Notes under the pieces: generated by a model
What the model saw: only the letters and a program-made list of their open reading frames with translations
Told to the model about the DNA's origin: nothing
Databases searched by the model: none
Translations under genes and position numbers: made by a program
NCBI GenBank assembly: GCA_902826505.1
Contig: CADEFG010000376.1
Location: 1 to 5,455 of the forward strand
DNA: 5,455 nucleotides
From: an uncultured Acidobacteriota bacterium
GTDB lineage: Bacteria; Acidobacteriota; Blastocatellia; Pyrinomonadales; Pyrinomonadaceae
Reading direction: 5' to 3'
Shown here: positions 1-5,217 of the stretch, piece after piece
Layout of the letters: every line of letters starts with the position of its first letter
Position numbering within the stretch: the first letter of the stretch is position 1

Positions 1-2182
1 CCGGAATATTTTTTTTATGCTCATCGGGTAAGGCGCGCACCTTGCGGATCAGCGAATAACCGTCTTCATCGGGCATTCCGATGTCCGAAACCAAAATATC
101 GGGAGTTTTGTCCTGCAATTCATTCAAGGCTTCCTCGGCGGACCTTGCCGTCGTGACGGTCGCGCCGTGCAAGGTCAAAGACTGGACGAGCAAATGGCGG
201 GTGTCCTCTTCATCGTCAACCACCAGAATCAAAAGTCCGTCAAGGCTTATTTTAGAAACGTTTTGCGATCCGATCTTTTGTGAAATTTCCTGGAGGTCGG
301 TTGCGTCATCAACTTGCGGCGCCGTAATCACGGGCAGTTCGATGATAAAGGTCGAGCCTTTATGATCGCCTTCGCTGAATGCGGAAACCGTTCCGCCGTG
401 CATTTCGGTAATGTGCCGAACAATCGCCAAGCCGAGCCCGAGACCGCCGAATTTGCGGATGCTCGACGCGTCGGCTTGCCGGAAACGATCGAACACGTGC
501 GGCAGAAAATCTTCCTTGATGCCGATGCCCGTGTCCTTGACTTTGATTTCGAGACTGCCGTTGATCCGTTCGAGTTCGACCGTCACTTTGCCGCCGTTCG
601 GTGTAAATTTGATGGCGTTCGAAAGCAGATTCCAGACGACTTGCTGAAGACGGTTCGGGTCGCCGGAAATATGGCTGACGGGCGATTTTGATTTTATTTC
701 GAGCGCGATGCCTTTGGCTTCCGCCGCCGGACGAATATTTTCGAGCGCGGCTTCGATCACGTCGATCGGTTTGATATTGGAAATTTCCAGCCGTAACTTG
801 CCCGAAATGATCCGCGAAACGTCCAGCAAATCTTCGATCAGACGGTTTTGCGCCTCGGCGTTGCGGACGATTGTTTCAACGGCTTTGTGGGTTGTTTGCT
901 GGTTGAGAACCTCTTTTTCCAGAAGTCTGCCCCAACCGAGGATCGAGTTTAAAGGTGCCCGGAGCTCGTGCGAGACGGTCGCCAGAAATTCGTCGCGCAG
1001 ACGATTGGCGATCTCCGCATCGCGGCGCGCGGCTTGTTCTTTTTTGAGAAATTCTTCGCGTTCGTGATCGGCTTCCCGCTGTTCGGTAATGTCGCGGCAA
1101 TTGCCGACAATTCTGAAAACTTCGCCGTTGCCGTTCGTTTGCGGTTGTCCGATACAGTGACTCCAGCGTAATTTTCCGTCAGTTGTCAAAACGCGAAATT
1201 CCGCATTGAATTGTTTATTTTCCAAAAGCGATGCTTGAAGCATTTCCCGAACTTTCGGCAAATCGTTCGGATCGAGACGGCTGAAAATATTGCCGTCAAA
1301 ATCTCCGTTCGTAAATCCGAAAAACGATAGTCCGCGTTCGTCAATTTCGGCTTGATCGGTTTTTTTATCAAATATCCAAGTCCCTAAGTTTCCGGCTTCA
1401 AGCGCGAGCCGGTGACGGGATTCCGATTGTTCGCGCTCGTTTATCTGTTCGTTCAATTCGTCGTTCTTCCGGACGATTTCGCGGGTTCGCTCTTCGACCC
1501 GCGTTTCTAAATCCTTGTTCGTATCGCGCAAATCCTCTTCGGCTTTCCGGCGTTTGCCGATTTCACGATAAATTGTCAGATTCGCAAAACCGAGTGACAT
1601 CAGCCCGGCGAAAGCTGTGATGTAAAGCATTAAATAGGTTGTATTAAGACTTTTGTTTAATTCCGTTTCGCGCTCGATAAGCAGATTTTGTTCTTCGTCC
1701 TTCATTTCGTTGATGATCTGACGAACTCTGTTTGATAATTCTCTGCCGCGAATTGCTCCCATTTGCGCCCGCGTTTCATCGATGCTTTTTATCCGGCGGG
1801 TTTCTATTAATTGCTGCAAAAACGCAAGTCTTTCATTAATTATATTTTCGAGTTGCGAGATTCTTTCAGTGTGCGATTTATTGTCCAAGGTTAAATTACG
1901 CAATTTTTCAAAGTCGGCTTTGACGTTTTGCTGCGTTTGATTGTAAGGCTCCAGAATCGATTCATCTCGCGAAACCATAAACCCGCGCGCCGACGTTTCG
2001 GCGTTGATCATCAAAATAAGCATTTCGTCCAATTGCAAAAGAACTGCCTGCGTATGTTTTTCATACTTCAATGCCTCATTTATCGAATTCATACTGCGAA
2101 AGGCAAAAAACAAAATAATTGCCAACAGGAAAATTGCGATGATAAAACCGAGCGGAATTTGTCGCTCAAGGGTTAATTTCAT
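1..2182 (-). CDS. CHASE3/PAS hybrid sensor histidine kinase with receiver domain (3' end beyond window)
   Basis: Reading leftward from the ATG at 2182-2180, the frame stays open for 727 codons to the window edge, so the C-terminus is missing. The start is well fixed: an in-frame TGA lies at 2194-2192, and this ATG keeps the first membrane helix. No good Shine-Dalgarno is visible. Order of parts: TM1 about residues 9-28; an extracytoplasmic CHASE3-type helical sensor with the signature ETSARGF at 62-68; TM2 about 183-205; charged coiled coil about 206-256; PAS/PAC about 257-370 (W269, DIT at 364-366); HisKA with SHELRAPLNS and phospho-acceptor H405; HATPase_c with N-box N522, G1 box DTGIGI starting at D550 and GGLGLG at 579-584; then a receiver beginning near 652 with acidic pair D656/D657 and phospho-acceptor D700. 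All catalytic residues expected in this span are present. The protein should autophosphorylate on H405 at the inner membrane and pass phosphate to D700. The ligand is unknown. The remaining receiver, and any further output or Hpt domain, lie outside the window. It is divergent from the NAD genes, so a functional link is possible but unproven. Confidence 0.95.
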   Translation of the reverse strand, partial: MKLTLERQIPLGFIIAIFLLAIILFFAFRSMNSINEALKYEKHTQAVLLQLDEMLILMINAETSARGFMVSRDESILEPYNQTQQNVKADFEKLRNLTLDNKSHTERISQLENIINERLAFLQQLIETRRIKSIDETRAQMGAIRGRELSNRVRQIINEMKDEEQNLLIERETELNKSLNTTYLMLYITAFAGLMSLGFANLTIYREIGKRRKAEEDLRDTNKDLETRVEERTREIVRKNDELNEQINEREQSESRHRLALEAGNLGTWIFDKKTDQAEIDERGLSFFGFTNGDFDGNIFSRLDPNDLPKVREMLQASLLENKQFNAEFRVLTTDGKLRWSHCIGQPQTNGNGEVFRIVGNCRDITEQREADHEREEFLKKEQAARRDAEIANRLRDEFLATVSHELRAPLNSILGWGRLLEKEVLNQQTTHKAVETIVRNAEAQNRLIEDLLDVSRIISGKLRLEISNIKPIDVIEAALENIRPAAEAKGIALEIKSKSPVSHISGDPNRLQQVVWNLLSNAIKFTPNGGKVTVELERINGSLEIKVKDTGIGIKEDFLPHVFDRFRQADASSIRKFGGLGLGLAIVRHITEMHGGTVSAFSEGDHKGSTFIIELPVITAPQVDDATDLQEISQKIGSQNVSKISLDGLLILVVDDEEDTRHLLVQSLTLHGATVTTARSAEEALNELQDKTPDILVSDIGMPDEDGYSLIRKVRALPDEHKKNIP

Positions 2183-2230
2183 AGATTTTATTCAGAATGT
2201 TCAACCGATATGCGAATTTCTAAAGAGCAC

Positions 2231-2241
2231 TTACAGTGTAA
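2231..2241. promoter_or_regulatory. Small dyad TTACA-G-TGTAA in the divergent region
   Basis: This is an odd-centred inverted repeat with two 5-bp arms around one base. It overlaps the candidate -10 box of the leftward kinase promoter (2235-2240), a place where a repressor could act. It is short enough to arise by chance in AT-rich DNA, and no regulator is implied by the sequence itself. Confidence 0.25.
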
Positions 2242-2263
2242 ATTTCAGCAAACATATTTGCAA
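2235..2263 (-). promoter_or_regulatory. Candidate sigma70-type promoter for the sensor kinase
   Basis: On the minus strand, TTGCAA (2263-2258) could be a -35 box and TACACT (2240-2235) a -10 box, 17 bp apart. Each matches the consensus at four of six positions. Transcription would start near 2228 and give a leader of about 45 nt before the ATG at 2182. The call rests on spacing and placement; the individual boxes are weak. Confidence 0.3.
2248..2261. promoter_or_regulatory. Small dyad GCAAA-CATA-TTTGC
   Basis: An inverted repeat with 5-bp arms and a 4-bp centre sits between the two divergent genes and overlaps the shared TTGCAA. It could be an operator seen by a dimeric regulator acting on both promoters, but it is also compatible with chance. 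Confidence 0.25.
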
Positions 2264-2286
2264 TAGATTTCGTTGTGGGTTATGTT
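2258..2286 (+). promoter_or_regulatory. Candidate sigma70-type promoter for the NAD gene set
   Basis: TTGCAA (2258-2263) and TATGTT (2281-2286) are separated by 17 bp, each a four-of-six match to the -35 and -10 consensus. Initiation would fall near 2293, three bases before the first leader hairpin at 2296. The mRNA leader would then be about 52 nt and consist almost entirely of the two hairpins. That agreement is the best argument for this weak promoter. Confidence 0.3.
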
Positions 2287-2295
2287 GAAAAAGTA

Positions 2296-2314
2296 GTCGT
2301 TCAGGAAGAACGAC
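2296..2314 (+). promoter_or_regulatory. Leader hairpin 1: perfect 7-bp inverted repeat with AGGAA loop
   Basis: GTCGTTC (2296-2302) and GAACGAC (2308-2314) are exact reverse complements around the 5-nt loop AGGAA. It lies 31 bp upstream of the nadM-type start codon. As RNA it is a compact hairpin with a purine GGA loop; as DNA it is a 19-bp palindrome that could be an operator. No U-tract follows, so it is not an intrinsic terminator. The inverted repeat itself is certain; its role is inferred. Confidence 0.6.
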
Positions 2315-2324
2315 GAAAATTTAG

Positions 2325-2339
2325 AACACGAGGAGTGTT
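2325..2339 (+). promoter_or_regulatory. Leader hairpin 2 presenting the Shine-Dalgarno of the NadM-Nudix gene
   Basis: AACAC (2325-2329) and GTGTT (2335-2339) are exact reverse complements around the loop GAGGA. The Shine-Dalgarno AGGAG (2331-2335) lies in the loop, with its last G in the stem, 9 nt before the ATG at 2345. The site would therefore be partly masked or specifically displayed in the folded leader. With hairpin 1 it makes a tandem pair with similar purine loops, 10 nt apart. The 5-bp stem is weak on its own. Confidence 0.5.
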
Positions 2340-2344
2340 AGAAG

Positions 2345-3391
2345 ATGAAAAAATACGATTTCGGAATCGTCATCGGACGTTTCCAGCCATTCCATTCAGC
2401 ACATCAAAATCTAATCCGACATAGTTTAAGTTTAGCCGAAAAAGTCATTGTCATTCTTGGCTCGGCGCGCAGCGCGTCCGACGTGAAAAATCCGTTCACG
2501 CCCGCGATGCGCGAGGAAATCATCCGCGCCTGTTTTCCCGAAGACGAGAAACGTTTGATCTTTCGAGCGGTGCGCGATTACCCGTATAACGATCACGTGT
2601 GGACGGCGGAAGTCCAAAACCTGGTCGGCGAAATTACGGAAACCGACGAAAATGAAAGCGCCCGGATCGCGATCGTCGGGTTTTTCAAAGACCGCAGTTC
2701 ATATTATTTAAATCTTTTTCCGCAGTGGCAGTTCGAGGAATTTTACTCGTCGGACAAAAAGCTTTTAAATTTGAACGCTTCAAACATCCGCGAGAAGTTT
2801 TTCGCCGAAAGTCCGGACTGGAAAGAACTTTTGCCGCCGCAAGTCGCGACCGCGCTCGAAGTTTTCCGGCAAACCGAAGATTTTCCGAAGCTCCAAAAAG
2901 AATTTCAGTATCTGCAAAAATACAAAGCCGACACGCGCTTTGTCGGCGTACCTTTTGAAGCGACTTTTATCACGACCGACGCGGTCGTCGTCCAGAGCGG
3001 TCACGTGCTGGTCATCCGGCGCGGTCATCAGCCCGGCAAAGGACTTCTCGCGCTGCCGGGCGGATTTCTGGCAAGCGGTCTGACGCTCGAAGATAACGCG
3101 ATCAAGGAATTGAAAGAAGAAACGCAGATCAAAGTTGCGGCGCAGGTTTTGCGTGGAAGTATCAAAAGTTCGCACGCTTTCGATTATCCCGAACGCTCGC
3201 AGCGCGGGCGAACCGTCACTTTTGCGTATTTTATCGAGCTCGCGCCCGATCTCAAAGACGGTCTGCCAAAGGTTAAAGGCGGCGACGACGCGGCAAAAGC
3301 CTTCTGGCTGCCGCTCTCGGCACTCGGCGAAAAAGAAGATGAATTTTTTGAAGATCATCTTCATTTAATCAAATATTTTTTAGGTTTATGA
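2345..3391 (+). CDS. nadM: Bifunctional nicotinamide-nucleotide adenylyltransferase / Nudix hydrolase (NadM-Nudix fusion)
   Basis: This 348-residue cytoplasmic protein has two domains. The N-terminal nucleotidyltransferase carries GRFQPFHSAH at 11-20, the HxxH-type ATP-binding motif, and NASNIR at 144-149 in place of the usual ISSTxIR-type motif; it should make NAD from NMN and ATP. The C-terminal domain (about 205-345) has a Nudix box starting at G240, with K254, E255 and the metal-binding E258/E259. Related fusions hydrolyse ADP-ribose to AMP and ribose 5-phosphate. Length and sequence blocks throughout (SSYYLNLFPQW, the TFITTDAVVVQ region, LRGSI, GGDDA) match, from memory, the Synechocystis slr0787 protein, a characterised NMNAT/ADP-ribose pyrophosphatase. 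Deviations: A19 where relatives have G, L246 at the first glutamate of the Nudix box and Q261 at its glycine; the catalytic acidic residues remain. The start is supported by AGGAG 9 nt upstream and an in-frame TAG at 2339-2341. It is the first gene of the plus-strand set. Confidence 0.95.
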   Translation: MKKYDFGIVIGRFQPFHSAHQNLIRHSLSLAEKVIVILGSARSASDVKNPFTPAMREEIIRACFPEDEKRLIFRAVRDYPYNDHVWTAEVQNLVGEITETDENESARIAIVGFFKDRSSYYLNLFPQWQFEEFYSSDKKLLNLNASNIREKFFAESPDWKELLPPQVATALEVFRQTEDFPKLQKEFQYLQKYKADTRFVGVPFEATFITTDAVVVQSGHVLVIRRGHQPGKGLLALPGGFLASGLTLEDNAIKELKEETQIKVAAQVLRGSIKSSHAFDYPERSQRGRTVTFAYFIELAPDLKDGLPKVKGGDDAAKAFWLPLSALGEKEDEFFEDHLHLIKYFLGL

Positions 3392-3401
3392 ATTTTTTAG
3401 G
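3375..3401 (+). repeat. Exact 10-bp direct repeat ATTTTTTAGG at the end of the NadM-Nudix gene
   Basis: ATTTTTTAGG occurs at 3375-3384, inside the last codons, and again at 3392-3401, straight after the stop codon, 17 bp start to start. The second copy supplies the left arm of the intercistronic hairpin. The first copy can pair with the same right arm (CCTAAAA, 3417-3423), so two mutually exclusive foldings are possible. It may simply be a replication-slippage duplication. Confidence 0.55.
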
Positions 3402-3423
3402 CTTTTGGGTAAAAAGCCTAAAA
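3395..3423 (+). promoter_or_regulatory. Perfect 12-bp intercistronic inverted repeat upstream of the NADAR gene
   Basis: TTTTAGGCTTTT (3395-3406) and AAAAGCCTAAAA (3412-3423) are exact reverse complements around the loop GGGTA. As RNA, U3393 and U3394 could extend the stem by wobble pairing with G3425 and G3424, which belong to the Shine-Dalgarno of the next gene. The right arm is followed by AAGGAG and not by a U-tract, so the structure does not look like a terminator on either strand. Masking of the ribosome site, mRNA stabilisation or processing between the two NAD-related genes is more likely. Confidence 0.6.
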
Positions 3424-3427
3424 GGAG
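3423..3427 (+). promoter_or_regulatory. Ribosome binding site of the NADAR gene, with two adjacent ATGs
   Basis: AGGAG precedes two consecutive in-frame ATG codons at 3431 and 3434. The gap is 3 nt to the first and 6 nt to the second, so the second fits ribosome spacing better and was chosen as the start. The choice changes the protein by one methionine only. The first base of this site lies in the stem of the preceding hairpin. Confidence 0.6.
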
Positions 3428-3433
3428 AAAATG

Positions 3434-3880
3434 ATGGAAAAGAACGTCATCAATTTTTATCTGCCGACGAATAAATACGGCTGTTTTTCAAACTTTTCAC
3501 GCCACCATATTTATTTGAAGGACAAAGTTTGGAAAACGAGCGAACATTATTTTCAAGCGCAAAAATTCGACGGCACGGAATTTGAAGAAAAAGTCCGAAT
3601 TGCGCCGACTCCGAAAGACGCGGCAAATCTTGGCAGAAACCGCAAGTTTCCGTTGCGCCGTGATTGGGAAGAAGTGAAAGACGATATTATGCGCGAAGCG
3701 CTGCGGGCAAAATTTACTCAGCACAAAGAGTTGAAAAAGATTTTGCTCGAAACCGGCGCCGCTCAGTTGGTCGAACACACGGCAAACGACAGATATTGGG
3801 GCGACGGCGGCGACGGGAGCGGTCGAAATATGCTTGGGCTGCTTTTGATGGAGCTGCGCGAAGAATTGAAAAAGGAGTAA
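3434..3880 (+). CDS. NADAR family protein (YbiA/DUF1768-like, ADP-ribose/N-glycosidase type)
   Basis: This 148-residue soluble protein has the NADAR fold throughout, with no extra domain and no signal peptide. Visible family features are YGCFSNF at 15-21, the helix WKTSEHYFQAQKF at 33-45 with the invariant E37 and K44, an AANLGR segment (positions about 67-72), and the C-terminal signature DRYWGDG (119-125) followed by GRNMLGLLLM. The family was predicted to act in NAD/ADP-ribose metabolism. Members cleave N-glycosidic bonds: some act on riboflavin-pathway intermediates, others remove ADP-ribose from guanine in DNA, reversing DarT-type modification. Which activity this one has cannot be read from sequence alone. 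Its position directly after the NadM-Nudix gene favours an ADP-ribose role, because the released ADP-ribose would be a substrate for the Nudix domain. An alternative start lies at 3431. No DarT-like toxin is present in the window. Confidence 0.92.
   Translation: MEKNVINFYLPTNKYGCFSNFSRHHIYLKDKVWKTSEHYFQAQKFDGTEFEEKVRIAPTPKDAANLGRNRKFPLRRDWEEVKDDIMREALRAKFTQHKELKKILLETGAAQLVEHTANDRYWGDGGDGSGRNMLGLLLMELREELKKE
3873..3877 (+). promoter_or_regulatory. Ribosome binding site of the propeller gene, inside the end of the NADAR gene
   Basis: AGGAG lies in the last codons of the NADAR frame, before its TAA at 3878-3880, and 9 nt ahead of the ATG at 3887. The site decides that start and shows tight coupling: with only 6 bp between the genes, ribosomes ending on one could reinitiate on the next. 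Confidence 0.75.
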
Positions 3881-3886
3881 TTAGAA

Positions 3887-5173
3887 ATGAAACGTTTTTT
3901 TGCAACCGGCTTTTTTTTATTGATTTTTGCATTTTATATGAACGCGCAAACCGCCGATCAAATGCGCGAGAGCGTCAAATTCGAACGGCAGGCGGCGGCG
4001 GATTATAAAGCTCAGGATTACGCAAAATTTCTCGAAAATATGCGGCGGGCAAGCGATCTGCGTCCCGGACATGCGCGGCTTTTGTATAATTTGGCGGATG
4101 CCTACGCGCTCAATAACAAACCCGACGAAGCTTTGGCGATTCTGGAAAGACTGGCAAAAATGGATCTGTTTTATGCCGTCGAAAAGGACGACGATTTTAA
4201 ATCTTTGTTCGGCAGCGAGCGTTTTAAGACGATTCAAACTGAGTTCGCGCTCAATCAAAAAGCCGTTAATCAAAGCCAGCGGGCTTTCACGATTCCAAAC
4301 AAAGATTTGATCACCGAAGGCATCGCTTACGACAAAGCTTCAAAGCGATTTTTTGTGAGCAGCGTTCATAAACATAAGATCGTCACGATTGACGCGAGCG
4401 GCAAAGTCTCGGATTTTTCGCTTGAAACCGATGGTTTATGGAGCGTTTCGGGAATGCGCGTTGACGAAAAGCGGCGCGTTTTATGGGTCACGACAAGCGC
4501 GTTTGCGCAAATGCTGCCCGATTCGCTAAAAACCGACGACGGTCGTTCGGGCGTTTTCAAATATGATTTGAAAACGGGAAAACTTCTAAAGAAATATCTT
4601 TTGCCGAACGCGGACGCAAAACACGTGCTTGGCGATCTGCTGATTGCAAAAAACGGCGACGTTTTCGCGAGCGACAGCCGTGCGTCAATCATTTATCGAA
4701 TCGAATCAAAAAAAGACGAGCTCGAAGTTTTTCTGACGAGCGATCTTTTCGCATCACTGCAAGGTTTGGCTTTTTCGCCCGACGAAAAGTTTTTGTTCGC
4801 CGCCGATTATTCAAAAGGGATTTTCCGAATCGCGATGGCGGACAAAAAGATTTTGCAACTTGCGATGGACGCCGACACGAACCCGATCGCGATTGACGGA
4901 ATGTATTTTCATCGCGGCAATCTGATCGCGATTCAAAACGGTTTTAACCCGCACCGCGTCGCGAGGTTTTTTCTCAGCAAAGATTTCAGCGCGGTTACAA
5001 AAAGCGAAACGCTCGAAGCCAACCACGCGGATTTTAACGAACCGACCTTAGGCGTCATTGTCGGCAGCGATTTTTATTACATCGCCAACAGCCAATATGA
5101 ATTGATGGACAAAGACGGCAAATTAGCCGCCGACAAATTAAAGGAACCCGTAATTTTACGACTCAAACTTTAG
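3887..5173 (+). CDS. Exported TPR protein with SMP-30/gluconolactonase-like beta-propeller
   Basis: The 428-residue product begins with a signal peptide: basic K2/R3, a hydrophobic stretch about 4-18, and likely cleavage after A20 in MNAQTA. There is no lipobox cysteine, so it should be soluble in the periplasm or secreted. Residues about 29-96 form two TPR-like helix pairs (DYAKFLENM..A..LRPGH, then LLYNLADAYALNNKPDEALAILERL), followed by a linker rich in D and F. From about 144 to the C-terminus the sequence has regular short strands with motifs such as EGIAYD, VSGMRVDE, GDLLIAKNGDVFASD and QGLAFSPDEKFLFAAD (about 291-308), typical of SMP-30/gluconolactonase/LRE-like six-bladed propellers. 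Such domains may hydrolyse lactones or merely bind ligand; metal ligands cannot be assigned confidently here. The start is set by AGGAG inside the preceding gene. Cotranscription with two cytoplasmic NAD-related genes is likely from the spacing, but the functional link is unknown. No terminator hairpin follows the TAG. Confidence 0.85.
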   Translation: MKRFFATGFFLLIFAFYMNAQTADQMRESVKFERQAAADYKAQDYAKFLENMRRASDLRPGHARLLYNLADAYALNNKPDEALAILERLAKMDLFYAVEKDDDFKSLFGSERFKTIQTEFALNQKAVNQSQRAFTIPNKDLITEGIAYDKASKRFFVSSVHKHKIVTIDASGKVSDFSLETDGLWSVSGMRVDEKRRVLWVTTSAFAQMLPDSLKTDDGRSGVFKYDLKTGKLLKKYLLPNADAKHVLGDLLIAKNGDVFASDSRASIIYRIESKKDELEVFLTSDLFASLQGLAFSPDEKFLFAADYSKGIFRIAMADKKILQLAMDADTNPIAIDGMYFHRGNLIAIQNGFNPHRVARFFLSKDFSAVTKSETLEANHADFNEPTLGVIVGSDFYYIANSQYELMDKDGKLAADKLKEPVILRLKL

Positions 5174-5187
5174 GAAAAGGATTCTGC

Positions 5188-5212
5188 CACAGAGTTCACA
5201 GAAAACACGGAG
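5188..5212 (+). repeat. Degenerate 9-bp tandem repeat (CACAGAG-like, three units)
   Basis: CACAGAG at 5188, CACAGAA at 5197 and CACGGAG at 5206 start exactly 9 bp apart. The last unit also provides GGAG, a Shine-Dalgarno 5 nt before the ATG at 5218. CACAGAG-type runs of this kind are, from general recollection, scattered in many environmental genomes, often just ahead of small accessory genes. The stretch marks the switch from mid-GC to AT-rich DNA. Confidence 0.6.
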
Positions 5213-5217
5213 ATTTT

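Noticed and set aside
81..2288. Several plus-strand open frames (for example 81-365, 314-691, 708-1067, 968-1171, 2004-2288)
   Set aside because: They lie antisense to, or (2004-2288) mostly antisense to, one continuous 727-codon minus-strand frame with full kinase motifs. Their translations are arginine/serine-rich and match no family.
2296..2344. NAD+-I (nadA motif) riboswitch, known from acidobacteria as two tandem domains with the second near the ribosome site
   Set aside because: Tandem arrangement and context are tempting, but the hairpins here are only 19 and 15 nt. I cannot see the larger conserved bulged domains of that motif. A covariance-model search would settle it.
2780..3364. 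194-codon minus-strand open frame opposite the NadM-Nudix gene
   Set aside because: It is a shadow of a strongly conserved two-domain enzyme on the plus strand, and its translation shows no recognisable motif.
3395..3423. Rho-independent terminator after the NadM-Nudix gene
   Set aside because: The stem is perfect but is followed by AAGGAG on the plus strand and by AATTCA on the minus strand, with no U-tract. It also sits directly on the next gene's ribosome site.
3431..3433. First ATG as the NADAR start
   Set aside because: It is only 3 nt from the Shine-Dalgarno, while the adjacent ATG at 3434 has a 6-nt gap. It cannot be excluded and changes one residue only.
3664..4008. 114-codon plus-strand open frame bridging the NADAR and propeller genes
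   Set aside because: It is a shifted frame over two well-supported genes, with an arginine-rich translation typical of frame shadows.
5188..5212. CRISPR-like or direct-repeat array
   Set aside because: There are only three degenerate 7-bp units with 2-bp gaps, with no spacers and no long repeats.
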